From Nageia nagi (taxonomy: Eukaryota > Pinophyta), in contig JBITNC010000001.1 of the NCBI GenBank assembly GCA_050084985.1, forward strand, positions 14,260,001-14,324,000: 64,000 nt of DNA. The letters are read 5' to 3'. The translations under genes and the position numbers were made by a program. The notes beneath the pieces were generated by a model. The model searched no databases. It had not been told where the DNA came from and worked only from the letters and a program-made list of their open reading frames with translations. Positions 32,854 to 45,965 of the stretch are shown one piece after another; the first letter of the stretch is position 1; each line of letters starts with the position of its first letter.

Positions 32854-35323
32854 TGCTTCTACCCTATCCAGATCAATAGACCTACCTTATTTTGAAATAA
32901 CATTTTCAAGAATATTTCCCTCATCTATTTCAAAAATAGACTTCTTTGGGTTTAAGGAAATTCCATACCTTCTACATTTGATGAAAGCCTATTCCAGATG
33001 TCATACATGGGAATTTTTGTGATGAGAGAAAATAGTGATATCATCCAAGTATACTAGCACACTTTTATTTACCATTTCTCCAAAAGCATAGTCCATAGCC
33101 CTTTGGAAGGTTGCTCCTACATTTGATAATCTAAAAGCCATTCTTTGGAAAGCAAATGTTCCCCATTTGGTTGTAAAAGTTATCTTGAACTGATTTTGAT
33201 TTTTTACCCAAACTTGATTATACCCCAAAAAATCATCAGTAATGAGAATCTTTCTACTCTAGCCATAATATTTAATAAATGTTCCATAAGTGGTAGAGTA
33301 TAAGGATATTTTAATGAGACTCTATTTAAACCTCTAAAGTCCACACACAATCAAATCTTCCCATTTTTCTTTCTAATCGGGACTAAATTTTCCACCCATG
33401 TAGAATGTTTAATAGGATATATGATACCAACTTTATATAGTTTTAAAACTTCTTGCTTCATTGCCACTTTAATATTGGGGTTTATATTCCTTTACTTCTA
33501 TTTGATCAGCTTAGCATGCTCAATCAATTCTATCATATGCTGAATTTTAGATTTATCAAAAACCTTTAGATCATCATAAGACCAAGCAATTATATCAGCA
33601 TAAACTCTACACAATTGAATAATCTGTTTGATTTGATTAAGGTTTTTGTATATGCCAATTTTAAATTTTTTTGGGAATAATTTCATACTCCTTATAATTA
33701 TTGGGGTTTATAATTATACCCTTTCCTCTTACCTGATCATTTCTATCAAACAACCCTTCAAATGGAATCAGATCTCTAGGAATTATATTATTGTTCAATT
33801 GGATTATATATTGTTCTCAAAAGATGTTGGCATCTTCTTCTCCTACTGCATGACACATAGATTGCTAAAGCAAAAATTGATTGATTTGAGCCTCATATCT
33901 AAATACTTACCAAAATGAATCATTATCTAGAGTGGAAGGTCTAAAGATAAGTTGAACCCCCTTTTTCTATAACCAATCATTAGTAGGATCAAAACTAGCT
34001 CCCATTTGATCCAATGCATCTAATTCTTGGTTCAACCTCCTTGGAATGGATTACATGTGTAGAGTTTCAAAATTTTTAAATAGATACCACACTCTATTTT
34101 TGTAAGAATTTAAATAATGATGTTTAATAGAGCACTTGCCTATGACTTGGTTTATAATTAACTTTGAGTTTCTTTTAATTTTTCACACATCAAATTTGCA
34201 TTTTAATAACTTGCTTTAGACCAAGGTAAAGGGATTCATACTTATCTACATTATTAGTGCACATCCATGTGAAAATATATGAGGATTTATGAATTTTTCC
34301 ATTGGGTCAATGAGGACAATCCTAGTACCTAACCCATTTGAAGATTTGGCTCCGTCAAACAACATTTCTTAGAATTCACCTTTTTTGAACTCTTCATTAG
34401 TGAGCTTTGGGATGAAAGGCTTTGGTTCCATAAAATAATAATTCCTAAAATCCATGTCATAAATGGTGCTAATAATATTCATAGACATGAGATCTTTGGT
34501 TCATAATTTCTCCAATAATTGATCACTCTCTTCCAACTCACTCAAGATCACATTAACCTCATCCTTCTTTTCTACATGAACATCAAAATTTTTTTCATTA
34601 TCCAACCTTACTCTCTTATGTCCATAAGGAATTAAATAATGAGTATAATCCATTACTAAATAACCCCCTATTTTTTCTATGAACTCCTTGAATGGACGTA
34701 ACCTGAAAAGAGGAGGAAGTTCAACTACTACAATTTCCTAAGTAATGATCATAGAAGGACACTTATGTATCTTTAGAACTATATATTTGATAACCCCAAT
34801 AGTATTAATGAGGTTTGAGTCTAATTAAAACACTTCCATGGATGTTTTCATAATAGGTAGCCACAATACATCACATATTGCTTTAGGCATGATGGTAGTG
34901 GCTACTCTAGAATTGACTAAACAGTTATGTAGCACATACCCATTGACCTCTAAAGTCATATAAAAAGTTGGTGGTTTATTTTTCCCATTATTAGATATTT
35001 GGATGTATCGAAAAAGTTTAACACCCTATCCATTCCTTCATTTTATGTTGTAAGGGCTATCCTTAATAAATCGATTTGCCCAAAGATTTTTAAGGCATCA
35101 AATAAATATATCATTGAAGGGGTTCTCTTTAATTCTTCTACAATATTGAAATTATGAGAAACTGGAGGCTTACAATCTTTGTTAGTGAATATTTATTGAA
35201 ACTAATGAGTTTCATCCCTACTCTAATGCCTTATGAGTGAGGGAAGCCTTAACTTTCAGATCATTTGATTATCAAATTCATCAACTTTAGGCATCTATCT
35301 AGCTTTTGGAACTATAAATTTAT
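32854..35323 (-). pseudogene. Unit 1: protease, upstream RNase H and RT of element C
   Basis: On the minus strand the unit holds the protease at about 35033-34825 (frame broken by a T-run one base shorter), a second RNase H at about 34404-33930, and the RT from 33686 (IIAWSYDDLKVFDKSK) to the unit end. The open RT segment 33228-33001 has GYNQVWVKNQ, TTKWGTFAFQRMAF, GATFQRAMDYAFGEM and the intact catalytic box YLDD (SVLVYLDDITIFS). This unit joins the rest of pol (RNase H, integrase), so it supplies the original downstream end. Confidence 0.8.
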
Positions 35324-37794
35324 TGCTTCTACCCTATCTAGATCAATAGACCTACCTTATTTTGAAATAACATGTCCAAGAATCTTTCCCTCATCTATTT
35401 CAAAAATAGACTTCTTTGGGTTTAAGAAAATTCCATACCTTCTACATTTAATCAAAGCCTATTCCAGATGTCATACATGGGAATTTTTGTGATGAGAGAA
35501 AATAGTGATATCATCCAAGTATACTAGCACACTTTTATTTACCATTTCTCCAAAAGCATAGTCCATAGCCCTTTGGAAGGTTGCTCCTACATTTGATAAT
35601 CTAAAAGCCATTCTTTGGAAAGCAAATGTTCCCCATTTGGTTGTAAAATTTATCTTGAACTGATTTTGATTTTTTACCCAAACTTGATTATACCCCAAAA
35701 AATCATCAGTAATGAGAATCTTTCTACTCTATCCATAATATTTAATAAATGTTCCATAAGTGGTAGAGTATAAGGATCTTTTAATGAGACTCTATTTAAA
35801 CCTCTAAAGTCCACACACAATCAAATCTTCCCATTTTTCTTTCTAATCGGGACTAAATTTTCCACCCATGTAGAATGTTTAATAGGATATATGATACCAA
35901 CTTTATATAGTTTTAAAACTTCTTGCTTCATTGCCACTTTAATATTGGGGTTTATATTCCTTTACTTCTATTTGATCAGCTTAGCATGCTCAATCAATTC
36001 TATCATATGCTGAATTTTAGATTTATCAAAAACCTTTAGATCATCATAAGACCAAGCAATTATATCAGCATAAACTCTACACAATTGAATAATCTGTTTG
36101 ATTTGATTAAGGTTTTTGTATATGCCAATTTTAAATTTTTTTGGGAATAATTTCATACTCCTTATAATTATTAGGGTTTATAATTATACCCTTTCCTCTT
36201 ACCTGATCATTTCTATCAAACAACCCTTCAAATGGAATCAGATCTCTAGGAATTATATTATTGTTCAATTGGATTATATATTGTTCTCAAAAGATGTTGG
36301 CATCTTCTTCTCCTACTGCATGACACATAGATTGCTAAAGCAAAAATTGATTGATTTGAGCCTCATATCTAAATACTTACCAAAATGAATCATTATCTAG
36401 AGTGGAAGGTCTAAAGATAAGTTGAACCCCCTTTTTCTATAACCAATCATTAGTAGGATCAAAACTAGCTCCCATTTGATCCAATGCATCTAATTCTTGG
36501 TTCAACCTCCTTGGAATGGATTACATGTGTAGAGTTTCAAAATTTTTAAATAGATACCACACTCTATTTTTGTAAGAATTTAAATAATGATGTTTAATAG
36601 AGCACTTGCCTATGACTTGGTTTATAATTAACTTTGAGTTTCTTTTAATTTTTCACACATCAAATTTGCATTTTAATAACTTGCTTTAGACCAAGGTAAA
36701 GGGATTCATACTTATCTACATTATTAGTGCACATCCATGTGAAAATATATGAGGATTTATGAATTTTTCCATTGGGTCAATGAGGACAATCCTAGTACCT
36801 AACCCATTTGAAGATTTGGCTCCGTCAAACAACATTTCTTAGAATTCACCTTTTTTGAACTCTTCATTAGTGAGCTTTGGGATGAAAGGCTTTGGTTCCA
36901 TAAAATAATAATTCCTAAAATCCATGTCATAAATGGTGCTAATAATATTCATAGACATGAGATCTTTGGTTCATAATTTCTCCAATAATTGATCACTCTC
37001 TTCCAACTCACTCAAGATCACATTAACCTCATCCTTCTTTTCTACATGAACATCAAAATTTTTTTCATTATCCAACCTTACTCTCTTATGTCCATAAGGA
37101 ATTAAATAATGAGTATAATCCATTACTAAATAACCCCCTATTTTTTCTATGAACTCCTTGAATGGACGTAACCTGAAAAGAGGAGGAAGTTCAACTACTA
37201 CAATTTCCTAAGTAATGATCATAGAAGGACACTTATGTATCTTTAGAACTATATATTTGATAACCCCAATAGTATTAATGAGGTTTGAGTCTAATTAAAA
37301 CACTTCCATGGATGTTTTCATAATAGGTAGCCACAATACATCACATATTGCTTTAGGCATGATGGTAGTGGCTACTCTAGAATTGACTAAACAGTTATGT
37401 AGCACATACCCATTGACCTCTAAAGTCATATAAAAAGTTGGTGGTTTATTTTTTCCCATTATTAGATATTTGGATGTATCGAAAAAGTTTAACACCCTAT
37501 CCATTCCTTCATTTTATGTTGTAAGGGCTATCCTTAATAAATCGATTTGCCCAAAGATTTTTAAGGCATCAAATAAATATATCATTGAAGGGGTTCTCTT
37601 TAATTCTTCTACAATATTGAAATTATGAGAAACTGGAGGCTTACAATCTTTGTTAGTGAATATTTATTGAAACTAATGAGTTTCATCCCTACTCTAATGC
37701 CTTATGAGTGAGGGAAGCCTTAACTTTCAGATCATTTGATTATCAAATTCATCAACTTTAGGCATCTATCTAGCTTTTGGAACTATAAATTTAT
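35324..37794 (-). pseudogene. Unit 2: protease, upstream RNase H and RT of element C
   Basis: Same content as unit 1. Protease open segment 37504-37295 (PPTFYMTLEVNGYVLHNCLVN, TTIMPKAICDV). RNase H about 36874-36400. RT 36156-35968 and 35698-35471 with YLDD intact. The left part matches unit 3 and the right part matches unit 1, making it the recombinant unit. Confidence 0.8.
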
Positions 37795-40264
37795 TGCTTC
37801 TACCCTATCTAGATCAATAGACCTACCTTATTTTGAAATAACATGTCCAAGAATCTTTCCCTCATCTATTTCAAAAATAGACTTCTTTGGGTTTAAGAAA
37901 ATTCCATACCTTCTACATTTAATCAAAGCCTATTCCAGATGTCATACATGGGAATTTTTGTGATGAGAGAAAATAGTGATATCATCCAAGTATACTAGCA
38001 CACTTTTATTTACCATTTCTCCAAAGCATAGTCCATAGCCCTTTGGAAGGTTGCTCCTACATTTGATAATCTAAAAGCCATTCTTTGGAAAGCAAATGTT
38101 CCCCATTTGGTTGTAAAATTTATCTTGAACTGATTTTGATTTTTTACCCAAACTTGATTATACCCCAAAAAATCATCAGTAATGAGAATCTTTCTACTCT
38201 ATCCATAATATTTAATAAATGTTCCATAAGTGGTAGAGTATAAGGATCTTTTAATGAGACTCTATTTAAACCTCTAAAGTCCACACACAATCAAATCTTC
38301 CCATTTTTCTTTCTAATCGGGACTAAATTTTCCACCCATGTAGAATGTTTAATAGGATATATGATACCAACTTTATATAGTTTTAAAACTTCTTGCTTCA
38401 TTTCCACTTTAATATTGGGGTTTATATTCCTTTACTTCTATTTGATCAGCTTAGCATGCTCAATCAATTCTATCATATGCTGAATTTTAGATTTATCAAA
38501 AACCTTTAGATCATCATAAGACCAAGCAATTATATCAGCATAAACTCTACACAATTGAATAATCTGTTTGATTTGATTAAGGTTTTTGTATATGCCAATT
38601 TTAAATTTTTTTGGGAATAATTTCATACTCCTTATAATTATTAGGGTTTATAATTATACCCTTTCCTCTTACCTGATCATTTCTATCAAACAACCCTTCA
38701 AATGGAATCAGATCTCCAGGAATTATATTATTGTTCAATTGGATTATATCTTGTTCTCAAAAGATGTTGGCATCTTCTTCTCCTATTGCATGACACATAG
38801 ATTGATAAAGCAAAAATTGATTGATTTGAGCCTTATCTCTAAATACTTACCAAAAGGAATCATTATCTAGAGTGGAAGGTCTAAAGATAAGTTGAACCCC
38901 CTTTTTCTATAACCAATCATTAGTAGGATCAAAACTAGCTCCCATTTGATCCAATGCATCTAATTCTTGGTTCAACCTCCTTGGAATGGATTACATGTGT
39001 AGAGCTTCAAAATTTTTAAATAGATACCACACTCTATTTTTATAAGAATTTAAATAATGATGTTTAATAGAGCACTTGCCTATGACTTGGTTTATAATTA
39101 ACTTTGAGTCTCTTTTAATTTTTCACACATCAAATTTGCATTTTAATAACTTGCTTTAGACCAAGGTAAAGGGATTCATACTTATCTACATTATTAGTGC
39201 ACATCCATGTGAAAATATATGAGAATTTATGAATTTTCCCATTGGGTCAATGAGGACAATCCTATTACCTAACCCATTTGTAGATTTGGCTCCATCAAAC
39301 AACATTTCTTAGAATTCACCTTTTTTGAACTCTCCATTAGTGAGCTTTGGGATGAAAGGCTTTGGTTTCATAAAATAATAATTCCTAAACTCCATGTCAT
39401 AAATGGTGCTAATCATATTCATAGACATGAGATCTTTGGTTCATAATTTCTCCAATAATTGATCACTCTCTTCCAACTCACTCAAGATCACATTAACCTC
39501 ATCCTTCTTTTCTACATGAACATCAAATTTTTTTTCATTATCCAACCTTACTCTCTTATGTCCATAAGGAATTAAATAATGAGTATAATCCATTACTAAA
39601 TAAACCCCTATTTTTTCTATGAACTCCTTGAATGGACGTAACCCGAAAAGAGGAGGAAGTTCAACTACTACAATTTCCTAAGTAATGATCATAGAAGGAC
39701 ACTTATGTATCTTTAGAACTATATATTTGATAACCCCAATAGTATTAATGAGGTTTGAGTCTAATTAAAACACTTCCATGGATTTTTTCATAAGAGGTAT
39801 CCCCAATACATCACATATTGCTTTAGGCATGATGGTAGTGGCTACTCTAGAATTGACTAAACAGTTATGTAGCACATACCCATTGACCTCTAAAGTCATA
39901 TAAAAAGTTGGTGGTTTATTTTTTCCCATTATTAGATATTTGGATGTATCAAAAAATTTTAAAACCCTATCCATTCCTTTATTTTATGTTGTAAGGGCTA
40001 TCCTTAATAAATCGATTTGCCCAAAGATTTTTAAGGCATCAAATAAAGATATCATTGAAGGGGTTCTCTTTAATTCTTCTACAATATTGAAATTATGAGC
40101 AACTGGAGGCTTACCATCTTTGTTAGTTAATATTTGTTGAAACTAATGAGTGTCATCCATACTCTAATGCCTTGTGAGTGAGGGAAGCCTTAACTTTCAG
40201 ATCATTTGATCATCAACTTCATCAACTTTAGGCATCTATCTAGCTTTTAGAACTATAAATTTAT
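37795..40264 (-). pseudogene. Unit 3: protease, upstream RNase H and RT of element C (joined to gag)
   Basis: The protease is the open segment 39974-39765 (MTLEVNGYVLHNC, NSRVATTIMPKAICDVLGI; the catalytic D-S-G now reads N-S-R). An archaeal-type RNase H follows: MLFDGAKSTNGLG with the first Asp (about 39300-39288), TNNVDKYESLYLGLK in a shifted frame with the Glu (39177-39175), KIKRDSKLIINQVIG with the next Asp (39110-39108), and a final LDALDQMG (about 38960). The RT starts at 38626 and is shifted by a 1-nt deletion at about 38021 before YLDD. This unit is contiguous with gag, so its order protease, RNase H, RT is the original one. Confidence 0.8.
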
Positions 40265-41570
40265 GAGAAGCAACTTCTTGTAGGAGTGTCATGTTCGTAG
40301 AATAGGAAGCTATAGAGAACTTCTTGAAGGCTACTGGATCATGACCTTTTGGAGATTTAGCTCTTTTATTTGGTATATTTGATACATGATGCCTCTTTGT
40401 AGACCTTGTTTCTATAGTAAAAACACCTACAATGCTTGGGTGAAATTCATCAAATTTACATTTTGACTCATATCATCAACTACATCGGGTGGAGGAATTC
40501 CTTTGCTTTTAGACAAGTACTCCTAATATTGATATATATGCAATAATTTTATTCATGAGCATAATTTCAAGATAAACATAAGCCTATTATCTATCTAGAA
40601 GAAGAAGCTTGATCTGTATCCTCTACTAGCACATGTTGATTTTGAGCTTTTTCTACAGCTGGATATGGGAATCTCCTGACATTATTTTATCTACTTAATA
40701 AAGTGATTTGGTTTGACATGTTCCTATATAAATTTTTCAATTCTTATATCTCATTTTGAGAGGGAGCTACTTGATTTACTCCAAACTAATGTGTGGTTGG
40801 TAAAGCTAAAGGAGATCTTGGGGTAGGTAAAGCTAATGGAAACTATTGAACCAACACAAGAATACTAGCCAGAGGTGGGTCCATAGAATATGGCATTGGA
40901 ATGATGCTAGGTGGTTTTCCTACCAAAATGAGATAAGCTTCAGCAAACACTACTTGTCTATAGACTTCTTAATAAGTGGTTACTCTAAATTTTGAATTTG
41001 CAAAGAGAGATTTAAGGGAAAGGCTCTTAAATAATACATCAAAGCTTGATATTTTTGGGGTATAATTGATACCAAAACTATTTTCCAAGATTTTTGAAAT
41101 CTAATATTAAAGTATGGAATATTCTCTTATTCATTTCTTTTGATAGAGGTGAGTTGAGTTAGTAAAGTGAAAGGGTCTCCTACTTCATTAAATTCTAGGA
41201 TGAAGGGCTCTACCAACTGAACCTAGGAAGTTATACATTTGCTAGCAAGGCTTCTATACCAATCAAAGACCTTGCCCTTGAATGATTGTGCTAGTAGTCT
41301 TACCATGACATCTTCATGCTGAATATCAGCTACATCTACATAATGTTCATAAGCTATTTTCTCTATGGTGGTGTCAAACTCAAGTAGAGTTTTAAAGACA
41401 TTCCCTAGTATATCATGTAATGTAGCTAGAGCCAAAGGTACCCCATCATCCCATGTAGGATATATATTTGGAGCATAATTAGCCATTTTAGGAGAAGCAA
41501 TCCTAGTATGAAGGTTGAATGTTACTAGTTTGAATGGAGATTCTAAAGTGTTGATACTAACCAAAGATCT
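40265..41570 (-). pseudogene. gag: gag of element C
   Basis: The start is an open segment 41564-41223 on the minus strand: FNLHTRIASPKMANYAPNIYPTWDDG, then HEDVMVRLLAQSFKGKVFDWYRSLA, the F-x-G-x-A/V-x-x-WYRSL block typical of gypsy gag. The rest (PFTLLTQLTSIKRNE, FNIRFQKSW) follows with stops. No complete zinc knuckle could be found. It would form the particle. The leader with the primer site lies just right of it. Confidence 0.7.
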
Positions 41571-41808
41571 AGACTTGATCAGGGTATTTCTTTTGGAAGT
41601 ACCAAGTTATTTAAAATTTGGGACCTCTTTAGCTACTTTGGATTTTGATCTTGTCCACATAAACTCTAGTAGCAACTAAAAGAATTTAGGTTCAGGAAGC
41701 AATAATAATAACTATAAAATTTGCTTTGATGCATACCATCAATACTACTTCTAGCAGAGTTGCTAATGAAATCTTTCATGTCCCATTAAGTGTGCCAAAA
41801 GGATATAC

Positions 41809-43339
41809 TATTAATGAAAATTATGTAACATGTAAACCCTTGGATAATTTCAACCAAAGTATATTATGTATAGGCTAACATAGTAACTTAATCTCTAGAG
41901 TAGGCCAGTTCCTTATCTATTAGGTGCAGGCAAAAAGAACAAGTAACAAGAAAGAAATGAAAGAGGGTAGAGTGTAAGAAATAAAGTAAAAAGGATAGGG
42001 ATCAAGAGTAAAGTAAGGGTTGATCACTAGTTCAGTGTAGGCTTTCACATAATGTGAAACCTTAGCAAGAATCTAGTGTAGCAGCCATAGTGTAAGCTTT
42101 CATTCTCTAAATTATTTTTTAGATTAACTCTACCATATAAGTAGACATAGTTATACCAACAACTCATTATAATCATTCAAGAAATATCCATTACTTGCCA
42201 TAATATAACTAGATTAAGAATAATAATGCCAAGTGTTGGATAAGAAAGGTCAAGGTGGCATTGTATTACTGATAAAATAAAAGGTCATCAAAAATAAATA
42301 CAAAGGGAAATACTAGGGCTTCTAACCCTTTTTCTTTGTATTTAACTAAATTTATACTAGGCTAAAGTGGTTATAAAATGATTGAAACAAAATAGTTACA
42401 AAATGGCCCAAAGATTTTTGCCCTGTTTTAATAAATGGCTAACTACCTCTACCACATGGCATTTTATTTCTAAAAACTAAAAGATCTAGAATTGTAACTG
42501 CCTCTAAATTTTGATGAGCATGCTTCTCGAGTGCTATTTGAACTTGTATTACATTTTTGAAATATTATCTAATTGATTATGATGATTGTAGAGTTTTTTC
42601 ATCTTCTAGTGGTTATTTTAGACCCTTTTCAATTTTTAGCTCACATTTTAGAGTCTTTTGATGAAGTTTTTCTTGGATAAAGATTCCTTTTGTTACATAT
42701 AACATCATCAATCTCCACACTCTGATCTTGAAGGATTTTATTTTTTGTTGATGTCACTTTCTTCTTGCACATTTGTAATGTAAAGCAAGTAACTTCAAGA
42801 GATCTTAGGTTTGCTTGTGATTTCATCCTCCTTTGGGTTTGTTCTTTTGGCTAAAGTGGGTTTCACTTTACTTTGACAATGTCACCTCTTTCATGCCCCA
42901 AAACACCTAAGTTAGCTATCATAGAACTTTTAGCATTACTTGCTAACATCACTACTCTTAGAGTTCAATTTTAGATGAAAATAATACTCTCCTATAGTCT
43001 ACTCATCATGTCCAGACATTGCTATAATTAGTGCATTTTCTCATAAAAATTATCTAGGTTTAATTTTCTAACATCACCTCCTTTCATGCCTTAAAACACC
43101 TAACTTAGCCATTGCAAAACTTTTAGCATTACTTGCTAACATCACTACTCCTAGAGTCTGGTTTTAGATGAAAATAATACTCACCTATATGCTACTAACA
43201 CCATGTTTGGATATTGCTATAATTAATGCATTTACTCATTAAAACTATCTAAAAGTTTCCTAAAATACACTTCTTTAGACAAATAAGAACAATATGCACT
43301 AGGAAGCCACTAGGGTGTTAGGCTATGTATGCATATATA
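41809..43339 (-). repeat. 5' LTR of element C
   Basis: Starts TATTAATG (decayed TG) and ends GCATATATA (decayed CA), followed by GGTAC at 43340-43344. It is 1531 bp. It is homologous to the left LTR copy and to the LTR of element A. Relative to A it has lost nearly all CpG and its TGACGTCA-like sites read tgctaacatca or similar. The minus-strand open frame 42641-42826 inside it is not a gene. Confidence 0.88.
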
Positions 43340-43344
43340 GGTAC

Positions 43345-44570
43345 CTTAAGGTTATGCATTTTTTACAAGGTGCTAAACAACATCACCATAAAAAATAGGT
43401 ATGCACTACTTATGATTAATGATTTATTTTATTAGCTTAAGGATGTCACTATATTCTCAAATATAGATTTAAGATTAAGATACCACCAATTAAGGAATAA
43501 GAGTTTAGATACCCATAAGATAGCTTTCAAAATCAAGTATGGGAATTATGATTTTATGGTACTACCTTTTGGATTAACTAATGCTCCTCCATCCTTTATG
43601 AATTTGATGAATAATGTGTATTTAGAATACTTTAATAAGTTTGTGTTGGTATTTCTCTATGTCATCCACATATATCAAGAAATGAGGAGAAAAATAACCA
43701 TAATCTGATATTTGCTCTAGAAGTGTTAAGAATAAATTAGCTATATGGAAAATTGTCTAAATGTGAATTTTATGTATCACAAACATAGTATCTAGGCCAT
43801 ATCATTAATATAAATGGAATCTTAGTTGATCTTAAGAAAGGGGAAGCAATAATGAGATGGCTTGCACCAACAAATTTGATCGATGTAAGAAGTTTTATGG
43901 GGTTAGCTAGATATTATTGAAGGTTTGTCAAGGATTTTTCAAAAATAGCTAATCCCATCACTAGCCTTTATAAAAAGAATAAGGTGTTCAAGTGGATAGA
44001 AAATTTTGAGAAAGATTTTTCAAACCTAAAGGAAATACTTATCAAAACACCTATTCTCACCATCCCTGACCCACATGGTGATTTTTTAGTATGCATAAAT
44101 GCTTCACTAGAAGGTTTGGATGGTGTGTTATCATAAAATGGAAAATCTATAGCATATGAATCCAAGAAATTGAGAACTCATAAGCCAATTTATGTAACTC
44201 ATGATCTTGATTTAGTAGCCATAGTACATGCACTTAAGATGTGGAGGCACTCTCATTTGGTAAATCCTTTCAAACTTGAAAAATATCATCAAAGTTTGAA
44301 GTATCTATTCACTTATCTAGATCTAAATGCCAAGTAAAGGTGATGGATGGAGTTCTTAGTTGAGTATGAATTTGGCATTGAATACATAAAATTAAAAGAG
44401 AATAATGTGGCATACACCTTAATTCATAGATGATATTTCAATGCCATGATAAGAAGTTAATTTGATATTTTTGATCAAGTGAAAGTTCTATAGCAAGAAG
44501 ATCCATACTATAAATCTATTCAGGAATTGATAGAGAAAGGCACCCCATTATCCTAAGATTTTATTAAAAA
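43345..44570 (+). pseudogene. pol: Chromovirus-like element, second half: RT and RNase H
   Basis: The RT resumes directly after GGTAC with LRLCIFYKVLNNITIKNRYAL, then IDLRLRYHQLR, IAFKIKYGNYDFMVLPFGLTNAPPSFM (43520-43600). The catalytic box, expected as two Asp, reads FLYVIHIY (about 43650-43672), so both catalytic residues are lost. RNase H remnants include PDPHGDFLVCINAS, YVTHDLDLVAIVHALKMWRH and WMEFLVEYEFGIEYIKLKENNVAYTL (44070-44425). Stops interrupt all parts. Reading right through the insertion site shows the gene was continuous before element C landed. Confidence 0.8.
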
Positions 44571-45900
44571 AAGATGGATTCCTTTACTTTAAGGGCAAAT
44601 TGATCATTCCATATAAGGGTGATTTAAGTAATTTCATTATACAAGAATCCCATCATCCCCCTTATGCAACACACCTTGGAGGTATGATAATAAGAGAGGA
44701 CCTAAAATGAAACTTTTATTGGGATGGTAAGAAAAGAGATATAGTAGAATTTATTGTTAGATATCTTGAATGTCATAAGGTAAAGGCAAAGCATCAACAT
44801 CTAGGTGGATATTTGTATCCACATGATATTCCCACATAGAAAGGATAAGTAATTTTGATGGATTTTATTATTGGTTTGATGAAAACTAGGTTCCATCATG
44901 ATTTAATTTTGCTAGTGGTTGATATATTGACCAAAATAGCAAATTTTATATCTAGAAATACCACTGATGATGCTCCCATGGTGGAAAATAAGTTTTCCCA
45001 TGAAATCTTCAAATTGCATGGATTTCTAGAGGTGATCATATCAAATAGGGATTCAAAGTTCACCTCCATTTTTTGGAAATAATTATAGAAGGCATTGGGA
45101 ACCAAATTGAACATGAGTTCAACATATCATCCATAAATAGATGGATAGAATGAGTGTGTGAATATATTTCTTGAGGATATGCTCAAAATGTACTACATGG
45201 AACAAAAGACCAAATGGGATGACTACCTTTATTTAGTCAATTTTTTCTATAATAATGGATACCATTCATCTTTAGGAATGGCCCCTTTTGAAGCTTTTTA
45301 TGAAAGGAGATGCAAAACTCCTTTTTATTAGAACAATTAGGAGGATTGAGTGATAATCCAACCTAAAATGTTAAAGAAAATAGAGGAGCAACTTAATTCC
45401 ATATGACAAAAGCTCAAGGAAGCTTTCAATTGACAAAAGAGTTATGCTAACCTTAAGAGAACTCCTTGAGAATTTATGGTGGGCCACAAAGTATTCTTAT
45501 GAGTTTGACCCATAAAAAATTTCATGAAGTCTACCAAATTGGATCCCCATTTTTTTAGTCCTTTTGAAATATTCAAGAATAAGAGTCAAGTTGCCAACAA
45601 GCTTGCCTCACCACTAAGTTTATAAAAAATGCATGATTCTTGCATGTCTCATTGTTAAAAAAGTATGTTGCTGACCCTTATTATGTGTTGGATTTTTCTA
45701 ACTTGTAAATATTATATACTCAAGCTATTAAAGTTCTCCTTATTAAAATCCTAGCTTTTAGGACTAGGAAATTAAGAAGTTGGGAGATTAATGAATGTTT
45801 AGTCCAATGGGATAAGTACTTTGAATCTTCTTCCATTTGGGAAGATGAATTTATCATGAGAAGATAATTTCTTTATTTGTTTGAGTGATTATGTAAAAAT
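44571..45900 (+). pseudogene. pol: Integrase with C-terminal chromodomain-like region, chromovirus element
   Basis: The zinc region reads THLGGMIIREDLK and YLECHKVKAKHQ (44670-44805). The open segment 44855-45082 contains MDFIIGLMKT (first Asp), and ISNRDSKFTSIFWK (second Asp). NECVNIFLEDML follows with the Glu (45150-45185). Then come KWDDYLYLVNFFYNNGYHSSLGMAPFEA and the KLDPHFFSPFEIFK module (about 45535-45575). The tail reads RKLRSWEINECLVQWDKYFESSSIWEDE (45766-45850), which looks like a chromodomain (aromatic/W-x-W-E pattern). Such domains direct insertion to particular chromatin. The copy is broken by several stops. Confidence 0.75.
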
Positions 45901-45965
45901 TTATTAAAACTCTATTGCTTATATTTAAGAACATAAGGACTATGTTCTTTTTAATGAAGGTAGTA

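Larger units (their letters stand above)
32854..40264 (-). repeat. Tandem triplication of a 2.47-kb protease-RNase H-RT segment in element C
   Basis: Three head-to-tail units lie at 32854-35323 (2470 bp), 35324-37794 (2471 bp) and 37795-40264 (2470 bp). All four boundaries share TTTAT. Units 1 and 2 are identical over their right two thirds except for one T in a run. Units 2 and 3 are nearly identical over their left third. Unit 3 differs from 1 and 2 on the right at more than 20 sites. Details are in the finding. Confidence 0.97.
16922..43339 (-). mobile_element. Element C: Tat-like Ty3/gypsy retrotransposon, minus strand, with nested insertions and internal triplication
   Basis: Bounded by LTRs and GGTAC duplications. 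Read on the minus strand: 5' LTR (43339-41809), leader, gag, then a unit of protease, second RNase H and RT present three times in tandem, gypsy RNase H, integrase, a long extra ORF, and the 3' LTR (26847-26515 plus 18107-16922). A Ty1/copia element sits in the 3' LTR and a TRIM in the integrase. LTR ends are TA...TA or CA, as expected for decayed TG...CA. Without the nested elements and the two extra units it would be about 12.8 kb. It is inactive throughout. Confidence 0.8.

Noticed and set aside
32825-33022. Plus-strand ORFs crossing unit junctions (32825, 35265, 37736)
   Set aside because: They are complementary to the RT region around the YLDD box and downstream of it and have no features of their own.
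33646-33918. Plus-strand ORFs of 90-94 codons present three times (33646, 36116, 38586)
   Set aside because: They lie opposite the start of the RT on the minus strand and recur only because of the triplication.
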